Below, one piece after another: positions 19,613 through 30,588 of a stretch of 64,000 bases of DNA. Source of the stretch: Lysobacter luteus (GTDB taxonomy: Bacteria; Pseudomonadota; Gammaproteobacteria; Xanthomonadales; Xanthomonadaceae); assembly GCF_907164845.1 (NCBI RefSeq), contig NZ_OU015430.1, positions 796,001-860,000 of the forward strand, written 5' to 3'. Within the stretch, counting starts at the first letter, position 1. Each line of letters starts with the position of its first letter. Below the pieces are notes generated by a model that was given only the letters and a program-made list of their open reading frames with translations, had not been told where the DNA came from and made no database searches. Both the position numbers and the translations under genes were made by a program.

Positions 19613-19735
19613 CATCCATCGAGACCGGCTGAGGGACAGGCCCTTTGAAGCCGGGGCAACCCAGCGGCGCGCAAGCGTCGCGAAGGTGCCAATTCCTGCG
19701 GACGCCGGCTGGCCGGTCTCCGGAAGATGGTTGCG
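19613..19735 (+). promoter_or_regulatory. SAM-I (S-box) riboswitch
   Basis: All S-box landmarks occur in order: GAGACCGGC (19621-19629, 5' strand of P1), GAGGGA (19631-19636), GGCCC, TGAAGCC, GGGCAACC, then AAGGTGCCAATTCC (19683-19696) and the P1 3' strand GCCGGTCTC (19712-19720). It binds S-adenosylmethionine and switches off methionine synthesis genes. No T run follows, so control of metX translation is more likely than termination; the GC-rich hairpin at 19733-19757 may be part of the expression platform. Confidence 0.92.
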
Positions 19736-19801
19736 CGCGGTCCCTGCGGGGAGCGCGTGTGCCCGTCAGCTCGATGGCTCCGTCCCTCAAAGGAAGCCAC
19801 C

Positions 19802-20866
19802 ATGAGCCTGCAGATCCTTTCCGTTCCGTCCCGGCCCCGCACCGGCCCGGCTGCCGCCCGGGTGGTCGGTGACGCGCTGGACGCCGCGTGCGCGACCCGC
19901 GTCGGCACCCCCCTGGTCGCCCGCGGTGAAGTCGATGTCGTCCTCGATCTACGCCATGCCGGTCGCCGTGCGCTGACGCTCCGCTACGAGCGGTTCGGCG
20001 ATGTGACGCTGCCGACGGTTTTCGTTGCTGGCGGCATTTCGGCCGACCGCCACGTCGCCGCCAGCGCCGCGCTGCCCGGCCGCGGCTGGTGGGACGCGCA
20101 ATGCGGCGACGGCAAGGCGCTGGACCCGCGCCGGCACAGCGTGCTCGCGTTCGACTGGCTGGGTGCGGACGGATGCCTGGACGTGCCGCTGGACCCGGCC
20201 GACCAGGCCGACGCCATCGCGGCCCTGCTGGACGCACTGCGGGTCGAGCGCCTGCAGGCGTTCATCGGTTGCTCCTACGGCGCAATGGTGGGATTGCAGT
20301 TCGCCGCCGCCCATTCCAGCCGGCTGTCCCGGCTGGTCGCCATCAGCGGCTGCCACCGCTCCCACCCGCACGCGAGTGCGTGGCGCGCGCTGCAGCGACG
20401 CGCGGTCGCGCTGGGCGCATTGCAGTGCGACGACAGCCATGGCCTCGCGCTTGCGCGCCAGCTGGCAATCCTCAGCTACCGCACGTCGGCGGAATTCGAC
20501 CGGCGCTTCGAGGCCGCCACGGTGGTCGGCGACCGGGTGCGTGTGGGGGCCGAGGACTACCTCGACCATTGCGGCGCGACGTTCGCCAACCGCTTCGCGC
20601 CGACCGCGTTCGTGCGCCTGTCGGAGTCGATCGACCTGCAGGCGCTCAACCCCGAATCGATCCGGGTCCCGGTGACGGTGGTGGCGGTCGCCGACGACCG
20701 GCTTGTCCCGGTGTCCGATGCGGTCGAGCTGGCCGAGCGCCTGCGCGGCGACACCCGCCTGCATATCCTGCAGTCGCTGTATGGCCACGATGCCTTCCTG
20801 AAGGAGGGGCCGGCGATTTCCGCTATCCTCTCCGAGGCGCTGGCCGGCCAGGAGGTGGCGGCATGA
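19802..20866 (+). CDS. metX: Homoserine O-acyltransferase (MetX family)
   Basis: Activates homoserine with an acyl-CoA as the first committed step of methionine synthesis. A 354-residue alpha/beta hydrolase: nucleophile elbow FIGCSYGAMVGLQF with the catalytic serine, aspartate in VAVADDRLVP, histidine in SLYGHDAFLKEG. Whether it uses succinyl- or acetyl-CoA cannot be decided with certainty; relatives in this group are reported to be succinyltransferases. First gene after the SAM-I riboswitch; its stop overlaps the next start (ATGA). Confidence 0.9.
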   Translation: MSLQILSVPSRPRTGPAAARVVGDALDAACATRVGTPLVARGEVDVVLDLRHAGRRALTLRYERFGDVTLPTVFVAGGISADRHVAASAALPGRGWWDAQCGDGKALDPRRHSVLAFDWLGADGCLDVPLDPADQADAIAALLDALRVERLQAFIGCSYGAMVGLQFAAAHSSRLSRLVAISGCHRSHPHASAWRALQRRAVALGALQCDDSHGLALARQLAILSYRTSAEFDRRFEAATVVGDRVRVGAEDYLDHCGATFANRFAPTAFVRLSESIDLQALNPESIRVPVTVVAVADDRLVPVSDAVELAERLRGDTRLHILQSLYGHDAFLKEGPAISAILSEALAGQEVAA

Positions 20867-22080
20867 GCGTCGACCAGCTCCAGGTCCCCGCAGGCGCCGG
20901 CCGCGGGTGTACCACCGCGGTGCGCGCCGGGATCGACCATGACACCGCGTTCGGTGCGGTGACCCCGCCGCTGGTGCTGTCGAGCAACTTCAGCTTCGCC
21001 GGCTTCGGCGAGAAGCGCAGCTACGACTACAGCCGGAGCGGCAACCCGACGCGCGACCTGCTGGGTGACGCACTGGCAGAGTTGGAGGGCGGTGCGGGTG
21101 GCGTGGTAACCGCCAGCGGCATGGCGTCGATCGCGCTGGTGCTGCACGCGCTGCTCAAACCCGGCGACCGCCTGGTCGTACCGCACGACGGATACGGCGG
21201 CAGCTGGCGGCTGTTCAATGCACTCGCCGACAAGGCGGCGTTCGAACTGGTCACGGTCGACCTGACCGACCCGCGTGCACTGGCCGGGGCACTGGCCGAA
21301 CGGCCGGTCGTGGTTTGGATCGAGACGCCGTCCAACCCACTGCTGCGCATCACCGACCTGCGTTTCGTGATCGAGGCCGCGCACGCCGCCGGCGCGCTGG
21401 CGGTGGTCGACAACACCTTCCTGTCGCCGGCGCTGCAGCAGCCGATCGCGTTCGGCGCCGATGTCGTGGTGCACTCGACCACCAAGTACATCAACGGCCA
21501 CAGCGACGTGGTCGGCGGCGCGGTGGTGGCGGCCAGCGCGGCGCTGCACGAGCGCCTGTCGTGGTGGGCCAATTGCCTGGGCATCACCGGCTCACCGTTC
21601 GACAGCTTCATGACGCTGCGCGGACTGCGCACTCTGGATGCCCGCCTGCGCGTCCACCAGGAAAACACCGCGGCGCTGGTCGAGTTGCTGGACGGCCACG
21701 CAGCCGTGCGCGCACTGCATTGGCCGGGCCGCGCCGCACATCCGGGTCATCTGATCGCCGCCCGTCAGCAAAGCGGATTCGGCGCGATGCTCAGCGTGGA
21801 AATCGAAGGCGGCGAGGCCGGTGTCCGGGCCTTCCTCGACGGGCTGCGCTGCTTCACCCTGGCCGAGTCGCTCGGCGGGGTGGAAAGCCTGGTCGCGCAT
21901 CCGACCACCATGACCCACGCGGCAATGTCGCCAGAGGCGCGCGCGGCGGCCGGCATCGGCGACGGACTGCTGCGTTTCTCGGTCGGGATCGAGCACGCCG
22001 ACGACCTCCGGGCCGATATCGCCGCGGCGCTGGACCGGGTCGTCGCGCTGCAGGGGCAGCCGAAACGGAGCAGCCGGTGA
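20863..22080 (+). CDS. metB: Cystathionine gamma-synthase / trans-sulfuration PLP enzyme
   Basis: Replaces the acyl group of O-acylhomoserine by cysteine (or sulfide), second step of the pathway. A 405-residue Cys/Met-metabolism PLP enzyme: SYDYSRSGNPTRDLLGDALAELE, ASGMASIALVL, VDNTFLSP, and the PLP lysine in HSTTKYINGHSD. The C-terminal LAESLGGVESLVAHP is also typical. Overlaps metX by ATGA and hom by GTGA, a tight operon under the SAM riboswitch. Cystathionine synthase rather than O-acylhomoserine sulfhydrylase is favoured by length (405, not about 430). Confidence 0.92.
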   Translation: MSVDQLQVPAGAGRGCTTAVRAGIDHDTAFGAVTPPLVLSSNFSFAGFGEKRSYDYSRSGNPTRDLLGDALAELEGGAGGVVTASGMASIALVLHALLKPGDRLVVPHDGYGGSWRLFNALADKAAFELVTVDLTDPRALAGALAERPVVVWIETPSNPLLRITDLRFVIEAAHAAGALAVVDNTFLSPALQQPIAFGADVVVHSTTKYINGHSDVVGGAVVAASAALHERLSWWANCLGITGSPFDSFMTLRGLRTLDARLRVHQENTAALVELLDGHAAVRALHWPGRAAHPGHLIAARQQSGFGAMLSVEIEGGEAGVRAFLDGLRCFTLAESLGGVESLVAHPTTMTHAAMSPEARAAAGIGDGLLRFSVGIEHADDLRADIAAALDRVVALQGQPKRSSR

Positions 22081-23187
22081 GCGCGCGTATCGCAGCGGTG
22101 CACGCGCCGCGTTCAACCCGGCGCTTCCCGGAGGTGCGACTCGCACTGCTTGGCACCGGCACGGTCGGCACCGCCGTGCTCCACCGGCTGGCCGCGCTGC
22201 AGGACGAAGGGCATGGTGCAGTCCTGTCGCTGTGCTATGCGGGCAACTCGCGCTTCGCGGCGCGTTCGGCAGACGGCCTGTGTCCACGGACGATGACCGG
22301 CCTGGCGACGAGGCCGGTACGCGGTGGTGAGCCGCCCGGGCTGGCCCGGATCGACGACGCGCTGTGCGGCCAGGTCCCGCGCATCGTGCTCGACGCCACG
22401 GCCAGCGACGCGGTTGCCGCGCAGCACGCAGGCTGGTTGTCGCGTGGCATCCACGTGGTGACGGCCTGCAAGCTCGGGCAGGGCACGTCGCTGCAACGCT
22501 GGCGCGCGATCAATGCCGCCAGCCAGTCCGCCGGCAGCCACTACGGCGACAGCGCCACCGTCGGCGCCGGGCTGCCCCTGCTGCGTTCGATCCGCGACCT
22601 GCGGGCCGGTGGCGACCGCATCCACGCGGTTGCCGGCGTGCTCTCCGGATCGCTGGCGTGGCTGTTCAACCACTACGACGGCAAGCGGCCGTTCTCGGGC
22701 TTCGTGCGTGACGCCCGCGACGCGGGCTACACCGAACCCGACCCCCGCGAGGACCTGTCGGGCGAGGACGTACGACGCAAGTTGCTGATCCTGGCCCGCG
22801 CCGCCGGTGTGGAGCTGGAGGCCGACGCGGTCGAGGTCGGATCGCTGGTGCCGCCGGACCTGGCACAGGTAGAGGCAGACGAACTCGACACCCGGCTCCA
22901 AGCGCTCGACCGGCCGCTGCGCGAGCGCTTCGCCGAGGCGTATCGCCGTGGCGAGAAGCTGCGTTTCATCGCCCGGCTTCAGGACGGCCGTGCGCGCGTC
23001 GGGCTGGAGTCGCTGGCCGACGACCACCCTTTGTGCGGCGGAACCGGTACCGACAACCGGCTGGCGATCTGGTCCGACCGTTACGGCACGCAGCCGCTGG
23101 TGATCCAGGGCCCGGGTGCGGGGGCAGGGGTCACCGCGGCGGCGCTGCTGGACGATGCGCTGCGGATCGCCGCGCAGTCCGGGGCGA

Positions 23188-23201
<14 letters not shown>
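22077..23201 (+). CDS. hom: Homoserine dehydrogenase
   Basis: Reduces aspartate semialdehyde to homoserine, supplying metX. A 374-residue protein with the NAD(P) loop [14 protein letters not shown] near residue 22 and the homoserine dehydrogenase signature [14 protein letters not shown]...[25 protein letters not shown]. There is no aspartate kinase or ACT domain, so it is the short monofunctional form. GTG at 22077 overlaps the metB stop. The 3' end overlaps the convergent sdaA gene by 14 bases. Placing this gene in a riboswitch operon suggests it is dedicated to methionine. Confidence 0.93.
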
Positions 23202-24585
<1,384 letters not shown>

Positions 24586-24700
24586 TGCGCCGATGCTCCC
24601 GCCGACGGTGTCGGCCACGGGGCCGGTCGGGGGACGCGGCCATGGGCGGGTATTCTACGGCCCCGCGCTCGCCGCTTAAGGCTTTGCCAGCCGTTTCTCC

Positions 24701-24991
24701 ATGCCCGACGCCGCCACCGATGCACCCGTGCTGGTCCTGTTCCAGCGTGATGACTGCCACCTGTGCGACCTCGCGCTGGAGGTACTCGCCGCTGCCCGCT
24801 CGCCGGAGTTCCAAAGCGTGTTCATCGAAGGGGACGCGTCGCTGGAGGAGCGCTACGGCGCGCGCGTGCCGGTGTTGCGCGATCCGGCTGCCGGTCGCGA
24901 GCTCGACTGGCCGTTCGACGTGGCGGGCGTGCGTCGTTTCCTTGAGGACGCGCCGGACGTACTGGACCTGCCGCGGCCTCCGACGGGGTGA
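24701..24991 (+). CDS. Glutaredoxin-family (DUF836) thiol protein
   Basis: A 96-residue protein of the glutaredoxin-like DUF836 family. The redox motif C-H-L-C lies in LVLFQRDDCHLCDLALEVL near residue 20, and RVPVLRDPAAGRELDWPF holds the cis-proline loop and the D-W-P-F motif typical of this family. Cytoplasmic; physiological partner unknown. Convergent with yceI, 3 bases between stops. Confidence 0.85.
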   Translation: MPDAATDAPVLVLFQRDDCHLCDLALEVLAAARSPEFQSVFIEGDASLEERYGARVPVLRDPAAGRELDWPFDVAGVRRFLEDAPDVLDLPRPPTG

Positions 24992-24994
24992 GGA

Positions 24995-25567
24995 TCAGTC
25001 GACCGGCTGCAACCGCACCTTCGTGCTGATCGCAACCGGGTTGGGCAACAGCGACAGGTCGGCCCAGTCGCCACCGCCGACATTGAAGTCGAGCCGCTGC
25101 ACCGTCGCCTTCCCGTCCAGCACCGCGGTCGCGCCATCGGTGAAAGTGAATGTCAGCGTGGCCGGATGGACGACGCCGCGCAGGCTCAACTCGCCGTCCG
25201 CGGCGTAGCGGCCATCGCCCAGGTCGCGGAATCCACTGGCGGTATAGCGCGCCTGCGGGAACTTCGACACCGCAAAGAAATCCGGTCCCTTCAGGGTCGA
25301 GTCGCGGTCGGCGTTGGCGGTGGTCGCGCTGGCAAGCGGGATCACGACGTCGAGCCGGGCCGCCGCGGGATCGGCCGGATCAAAACTGAGCGTGGTGGTG
25401 AACTGGCCGAAGTGGCCGCTGAACACCTCACCGTCGTACTGCGTCGCGAACGCCAGCGTGGAACCGGGGGCCTGCACGTAATCGGCAGCCGATGCCGGTG
25501 CGATGGCCAGCAGCAGGGCGGCGGCGGACACGGGCACGGAAAGGCGGGCAAGGGCGGGACGCGACAT
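24995..25567 (-). CDS. YceI-family periplasmic lipid-binding protein
   Basis: A 190-residue protein with a signal peptide (PVSAAALLLAIAPASAADY). The YceI lipocalin-like domain follows: GSTLAFATQYDGEVFSGHFGQF, VVIPLASATTANADRDSTLKGPDFF, FPQARYTAS, GELSLRGVVHPATLTFTF. YceI proteins hold long isoprenoid chains in a beta-barrel. Its start overlaps the stop of the cytochrome b561 gene, the usual yceI-b561 pairing; together they may act in isoprenoid quinone transport or redox at the membrane. Confidence 0.9.
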   Translation of the reverse strand: MSRPALARLSVPVSAAALLLAIAPASAADYVQAPGSTLAFATQYDGEVFSGHFGQFTTTLSFDPADPAAARLDVVIPLASATTANADRDSTLKGPDFFAVSKFPQARYTASGFRDLGDGRYAADGELSLRGVVHPATLTFTFTDGATAVLDGKATVQRLDFNVGGGDWADLSLLPNPVAISTKVRLQPVD

Positions 25568-26142
25568 CAGGAAACTCCGGGATCGGTGGGGCGACGGCGC
25601 CGCGGCAGCATCCGCCGCAGGGTGTCGTCGCGCTGGAAGACATGGTGGTAGAACGCCGCGGCGGCATGGCCGATGACTACCAGCAGCAACACCCAGAACA
25701 GCCATTCATGTGCGATCTGGCCGAAGTCGCTGAGCGCCTCGTCCGGCGGGCTGAGTTTCGGCACCTCGGCCAGGCCGTACCAGCGCAGCGGCCGCAGCCC
25801 GCTGGCGGAGTCGTACAGCCAGCCCGACAGCGGCATCGCCAGGATCAGCGCGTACAACAGCCAGTGGGTCACCGACGCCACCCGCGCCTGCCACGTCGGC
25901 GTGCCCGGCAGCGGCCGCGGCGCGCCGGCGTAGAACCGCCAGCCCAGCCGCAGCACCACCAGCGCCAGCACGGTCAGCCCGGTCGACTTGTGCATGTCGT
26001 ACACCCAGAAGTACTTCGGCGACCGCGGCAGGCTGTCCAACGACAGGCCGACCACCGACAGCACCACCAGCAGCACGACGATCACCCAGTGCAGCAACTG
26101 GCTGACGCCGCCCCAGTGGTCGGGTGGATTCTTCCAGCTCAT
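25567..26142 (-). CDS. Cytochrome b561 family membrane protein
   Basis: A 191-residue, four-helix di-heme membrane protein. Haem-ligand histidines are visible in SQLLHWVIVV, YDMHKSTGL, SVTHWLLYA and IGHAAAAFYHH. It probably moves electrons between quinone and periplasmic acceptors. It sits between two yceI genes and overlaps both (ATGA at 26139 and 1 base at 25567), so the three form one operon. Confidence 0.9.
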   Translation of the reverse strand: MSWKNPPDHWGGVSQLLHWVIVVLLVVLSVVGLSLDSLPRSPKYFWVYDMHKSTGLTVLALVVLRLGWRFYAGAPRPLPGTPTWQARVASVTHWLLYALILAMPLSGWLYDSASGLRPLRWYGLAEVPKLSPPDEALSDFGQIAHEWLFWVLLLVVIGHAAAAFYHHVFQRDDTLRRMLPRRRRPTDPGVS

Positions 26143-26843
26143 GGTTGTTCCCCTGGCGCGGTGGTGTCGTGGTTGGTCGGTCCTGCCTGCGCTTCGCCGA
26201 ACAGGCGTTCGGCGAACGAGCGGCTGGCGCGGGTGGCTTCGGCTTCGATGCGCAGCTCAACCGTGTCGCCGATCATCGACGGCCACGCATCGAGGCCATG
26301 CGCGCTGCGACTGAGCGTGGCGGTCGCGGAAAAACCGGCGGTCTGCCGGAACGGCGGCATCGGGTGGCGCTCGACCGCGTTGGCGGTGACCTGCATGCAC
26401 AGCGGGCGGGTGACACCGCGCAGGGTGAGGTCCCCGCACACTTCCGCCCGGTGCGGGTCGAGCGCGGTGACGGTGTTGGAGACGAAGCGCGCGGTGGGGT
26501 GGGTGTCGCCATCGAGCAGGTTGGGCGCGAGCGCCGCCCGGTTCCAGTCGGCGTCGCCGAGGTCGAGCCGCGTGATCGGTACTTCGACCACCAGTCGGGC
26601 TCCGTCCCACTCCCCGGGCGTGTAGAGCAGGCCGCCCTCGCTGCCCGAGACGGTGCCGATGGCGCTGGAGAAGCCCGCATGCGAAACCGCGAACACCACC
26701 CGCGTGTGGACCGGGTCGAGCTTCCATGCTTCCGGTTCGGCGGCCTGGGCGGTTCCGCCGAAGCCCGCGACGCAGGCGAGCACCGCCACCGCAAGGCGGC
26801 GCAGGCACGCGGTTGCACGGTCGTGGAGGGCGGAAGACGGCAT
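26139..26843 (-). CDS. YceI-family periplasmic protein (second copy, longer)
   Basis: A 234-residue exported protein with signal peptide RRLAVAVLACVAGFGGTAQA. YceI domain: WKLDPVHTRVVFAVSHAGFSSAIGTVSG, PITRLDLGDADWN, TARFVSNTVTALDP, GDLTLRGVTRPLCMQVT. It is longer than typical YceI by about 30 C-terminal residues (EATRASRSFAERLFGEAQ). First gene of the yceI-b561-yceI operon. ATG 26843 is used; the frame to 27167 reaches into the kinase gene's territory on the other strand. Confidence 0.88.
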   Translation of the reverse strand: MPSSALHDRATACLRRLAVAVLACVAGFGGTAQAAEPEAWKLDPVHTRVVFAVSHAGFSSAIGTVSGSEGGLLYTPGEWDGARLVVEVPITRLDLGDADWNRAALAPNLLDGDTHPTARFVSNTVTALDPHRAEVCGDLTLRGVTRPLCMQVTANAVERHPMPPFRQTAGFSATATLSRSAHGLDAWPSMIGDTVELRIEAEATRASRSFAERLFGEAQAGPTNHDTTAPGEQP

Positions 26844-26991
26844 GCCCCGGATTCTAGGCGCTGCTGTCGGGTCGCGCCCACAGGGCGGTGGTACGGACCG
26901 TTTCAGCGATGACTTGCCGCGCGCCGCCCGATCGCCGAGGCTGTCGCCAGGGGAGGTGGCCTGGCCGCCGCGCGTAACCATGGAGGGGACG

Positions 26992-29900
26992 ATGCGCATT
27001 GCGAACCGTAAGGCGGCGCTGGCCGCAGGACTGATTCTGGGCGTGGCGGCGGCGTCGGCTGCGGGTGCCACGCCTCCGGCTGCCTCGAGCGTGCAGCCGT
27101 CGGTCCCGGAGATGCCTACCTTGCGCCATGTCGACGTTGCCGACGGGCTGCCGTCGAGCAACATCAACAGCCTCGCGCGCGACCCCGGCGGCTACCTGTG
27201 GCTGGCCACCACCGACGGGCTGGCACGTTACGACGGCATCGGCATGCGGGTCTGGCGCCACGTGCCCGACGACCCGGAATCGCTGCCCGGCAATTACCTC
27301 ACGGTGCTCCACGTCGCGCCCGACGGCCGCGTCTGGGTCGCGCCGGAAGGCCGCGGGCTGAGCGTGCTCGATCCCGCCGCCGGCGACGGGTTCCGCCACT
27401 ACCGCAGCGCGAACCACCCGGCGATGGGCAGCGACGAGGTCTGGGCGATCGCCAGCCAGGGTGGCGCGCTGTGGTTCGGGACGTTCGGCGGCGGCCTGCA
27501 CCGGCTCGACGCCGATGGCGGCATCACGCGGCACGTCTCGCGCGAGGGCGACCCGCGCAGCCTGCCGTCCGACATCGTGCTGTCGCTCAACGTCGATGCG
27601 CACGGCGACCTCTGGATTGGCACGACCGCGGGGCTTGCACGCTGGACCGGGCACGGATTCGAACGGGTGCCACTGCCCGGCGCGTCACCCGCGCCGACGG
27701 TGTTTTCGGCCACGCCGGTCGGCGACAGCCTGTGGGTGGGCGCGAGCACCGGCGTGTTCGAGCTGACCGGCGACCACCGCTGGCGGCAACCGGCGTGGTC
27801 GCCGATGTTCGCGTACCCCAATGCGGTGTTCGGGGTGCTGGCGGGGCGACGTGGGGAGCTGTGGCTGGCCAGCCACCGCCAGTTGTGGCGGGCCGCCGGT
27901 GGCGAAGTGCCGGTGCCGGTGCCGGTCGGCGCCAAGGGCCCGGTGCTGCCGATGTACCAGATGCTCGGACAGCCCGACGGCGCGATGTGGTTCCCGGTGC
28001 CCGGTGTCGGGCTCGGTTACCTGCAGCCGGACTGGCGGCGGATCGCACAGTTCCGCGGGGCCGGCGACGGACTCGCGGCGGGGCTCTATCCCGCGGTCGC
28101 GGTGGCGCGCGACGGCGGTGTGTGGCTGGGCGGCGAGCGCGGTGAGCTGGAGCGGCTCGGGCGCGACGGCGCGGCGACGCCGGCGGGCAACGCATTGCTG
28201 GAGCGCCTGGGGGGCGCCCAGGCGATGTCGCTGCTGGAAGCCGCGGATGGCGCATTGTGGCTCGGCCAGCGCCGGACCCTCTTCCGGCTCGACCTCCATC
28301 GTGGCCGCGTGGCGAGCTGGTCCGCCGGCGACGGCCCCGATGACGCCCTCGCCGGCCCGGTCGACCTGATCGCGCAGGCGCCCGACGGCACGGTCTGGGT
28401 GTCGTTCGCCGGTGCCGGCCTGCAGCAGCGCAACCCGGCCACCGGCGCGCTGCTGGCGACGGTGGTGCCGGGTCCGGAGCAGGGGCTGGGCATGGGAGAT
28501 ACGGAAGCGCTGGTGTTTGATCCCGGCGGCCGGGCCTGGATCGCCACGGCGCAGGGCGTGCGGCGGTGGGATGGCGACAGCGGCCGGTTCGAGGCGCCCG
28601 CGGGCATCGCCGTCGATGACCGCGTGTTCGCGCTCGGTTTCGCGCCTGACGGAAGCCTGTGGCTGCAGCGGCTGTCCGGACTGGAGCAGTACCGCGCGAC
28701 GGGTGACACCTGGCACCGCGTCGCCCATGCCGGCACCGCGCAGGGCATTCCCGCTGCCGAAGCCGCCGGCTTGCAGGTCGACCGCGACGGGCGCGTGTGG
28801 CTGGCGACCCGCCGCGGGCTATTCCGCTGGGACCCGGGCAGCGACCATGCGCGGCGGTTCGGGTTGCCCGATGGCCTGTCGAGCCAGGAGTTCGTCGACC
28901 GCAGCCTGGTGCTGTCGGAAGACGGCGTGCTGACCGCGGCGCTGGCCGACGGCGGCGTGGTGATGGTCGACACGCGCGTGCCGGATCCGCCGCCGCGGCA
29001 ATCACCCCTGCACGTCGACCGGGTGGAGGTGCGGCGACAGGGCGACTGGGTCGCGCTCGACCCGCGCGCTTCCCTGCAGGTCGGCCCCTCCGACCGGGAG
29101 CTGCGCGTACAGCTGCGCCTGCTCTCGTTCGACGACCCGCAGGCCAACCGCTACTACACGCGGCTCGATGGTTACGACGACGACTGGGTGTCGCACGGTG
29201 CAAGCGGCGAACGCGTGCTTGCGGGGCTGCCACCCGGTGCGCACGTGCTCCGCGCGCGGGCGATCGATGCGGCCGGCAATGCGGCCGACGAGCAAGTGCT
29301 GGCCTTCACCGTGCAACCGCCGTGGTGGCGCACCGGCTGGGCTGCGGCCGGCGCCCTCGGGCTGCTGCTGTTGCTGTTGTGGGCCGCCGCCGACCGATAC
29401 CGCGCACGCCTGCGCCAACGCCACGCGTGGCAGCGCGCCGAGCACGAGCACGAGGTCGCCCGCCAGGCGTCGCTGGCCAAGACCCGCTTCCTCGCCACGC
29501 TCGGCCACGAGGTCCGTACCCCGATGACCGGCGTGCTGGGCATGACCGAGCTGCTGCTGGACACCTCCCTGGCGCCGGTGCAACGCAACTACGCCCAGTC
29601 CATCCGCGACGCCGGGCAGCACCTGCTGCGACTGGTCAACGATGCACTGGACCTCGCCCGTATCGAGTCGGGCAAGCTCGCCCTGGCGGAGCAACCCTTC
29701 GACCTGCGCGCGCTGGTCGACGAGGTCGTGGCCATGATCGAACCGTTGGCGCGGGCGCGGGGCCTCGCGTTCCGGCTCGAGATCGCCAACGACGCGCCGC
29801 GCAATCTCCTGGGCGACCCGGTCAGGGTGCGGCAGATCCTGCTCAATCTGCTGGGCAACGCGATCAAGTTCACCGGCGAGGGCTGGGTGGCACTGGAAGT

Positions 29901-30588
29901 GGGCAGCGCTGGCGACACGGACGTGGTCCTGTGCGTCGCCGACAGCGGCCCCGGACTCAACACCGAGCAGCAGGCGCGGCTGTTCCGCCGTTTCGAACAG
30001 GCCGACGGCGCGCGAACGGCCGCGCGTTATGGCGGCAGTGGGCTGGGCCTGGCGATATGCCAGGAGCTGGCCGCGGCAATGGACGGCGCGATCACGGTCG
30101 ACAGCAGCCCGGGCAATGGCACGCGGTTCGAGGTGCGCCTGCCACTGCCCCGTGTGGAACCGCCCGCCCGCCCCGTGTCGGACGGGCCGGTCCCGGTAGC
30201 GCCGCACAAGGTGCTGCTGGTGGAGGATGACGCGATGGTGGCCGAGGTGATCACCGGCCTGTTGCGCGCGCAGGGCCACACCGTCGTGCATGCGGGGCAC
30301 GGACTGGCGGCACTGGCCGAGGTGGCGTCGGGTGGTTTCGACGTCGCGCTGCTGGACCTGGACCTGCCCGGCATGGACGGTCTCGCGCTGGCGCGGCAAC
30401 TGCGCGGGCAGCGGTTCGACGCGCGACTGGTGGCCGTCACCGCCCGCGCGGAGGCGGAGGTGGAGCTGCTGGCGCAGGCGGCCGGTTTCGACAGCTTCCT
30501 GCGCAAGCCGGTCACCGGCGCGATGCTGCGCGCCGCGCTCGAGGCCGGCGACGCGGATCTCGCCCGCGGAGCACTCGATTACGCGTAG
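26992..30588 (+). CDS. Hybrid two-component sensor kinase with periplasmic regulator propeller
   Basis: A 1198-residue one-protein sensor. A signal peptide (about 1-26) leads to two seven-bladed Reg_prop propellers (DVADGLPSSNINSLARDPGGYLWLATTDGLARYDG and many similar blades, to about 690), a Y_Y_Y domain (YYTRLDGYDDDWVSHG), one membrane helix (about 790-806), HisKA with ATLGHEVRTPMTGVLG (phospho-His near 839), HATPase (NLLGNAIKFTGEG; GGSGLGLAIC) and a C-terminal receiver (LLVEDD; LLDLDLPGMDG; K in FLRKPV). No DNA-binding domain follows, so it must pass phosphate on. ATG 26992 follows GGAGGGG. Ligand unknown; relatives sense glycans. Confidence 0.92.
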   Translation: MRIANRKAALAAGLILGVAAASAAGATPPAASSVQPSVPEMPTLRHVDVADGLPSSNINSLARDPGGYLWLATTDGLARYDGIGMRVWRHVPDDPESLPGNYLTVLHVAPDGRVWVAPEGRGLSVLDPAAGDGFRHYRSANHPAMGSDEVWAIASQGGALWFGTFGGGLHRLDADGGITRHVSREGDPRSLPSDIVLSLNVDAHGDLWIGTTAGLARWTGHGFERVPLPGASPAPTVFSATPVGDSLWVGASTGVFELTGDHRWRQPAWSPMFAYPNAVFGVLAGRRGELWLASHRQLWRAAGGEVPVPVPVGAKGPVLPMYQMLGQPDGAMWFPVPGVGLGYLQPDWRRIAQFRGAGDGLAAGLYPAVAVARDGGVWLGGERGELERLGRDGAATPAGNALLERLGGAQAMSLLEAADGALWLGQRRTLFRLDLHRGRVASWSAGDGPDDALAGPVDLIAQAPDGTVWVSFAGAGLQQRNPATGALLATVVPGPEQGLGMGDTEALVFDPGGRAWIATAQGVRRWDGDSGRFEAPAGIAVDDRVFALGFAPDGSLWLQRLSGLEQYRATGDTWHRVAHAGTAQGIPAAEAAGLQVDRDGRVWLATRRGLFRWDPGSDHARRFGLPDGLSSQEFVDRSLVLSEDGVLTAALADGGVVMVDTRVPDPPPRQSPLHVDRVEVRRQGDWVALDPRASLQVGPSDRELRVQLRLLSFDDPQANRYYTRLDGYDDDWVSHGASGERVLAGLPPGAHVLRARAIDAAGNAADEQVLAFTVQPPWWRTGWAAAGALGLLLLLLWAAADRYRARLRQRHAWQRAEHEHEVARQASLAKTRFLATLGHEVRTPMTGVLGMTELLLDTSLAPVQRNYAQSIRDAGQHLLRLVNDALDLARIESGKLALAEQPFDLRALVDEVVAMIEPLARARGLAFRLEIANDAPRNLLGDPVRVRQILLNLLGNAIKFTGEGWVALEVGSAGDTDVVLCVADSGPGLNTEQQARLFRRFEQADGARTAARYGGSGLGLAICQELAAAMDGAITVDSSPGNGTRFEVRLPLPRVEPPARPVSDGPVPVAPHKVLLVEDDAMVAEVITGLLRAQGHTVVHAGHGLAALAEVASGGFDVALLDLDLPGMDGLALARQLRGQRFDARLVAVTARAEAEVELLAQAAGFDSFLRKPVTGAMLRAALEAGDADLARGALDYA

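Larger units (their letters stand above)
19482..19801. other. 320-bp regulatory region upstream of metX
   Basis: Contains, in order, about 70 bases after the lipoprotein start, a perfect inverted repeat (19553-19576), a sigma70-type promoter (19576-19604), a SAM-I aptamer (about 19613-19735), a GC-rich hairpin (19733-19757) and the metX ribosome site AAAGGA (19789-19794). Confidence 0.8.

Noticed and set aside
20089..20862. Upstream extension of the metB frame through metX
   Set aside because: The extension reads Arg/Gly-rich shadow of metX; metB begins at ATG 20863 with a clear ATGA overlap.
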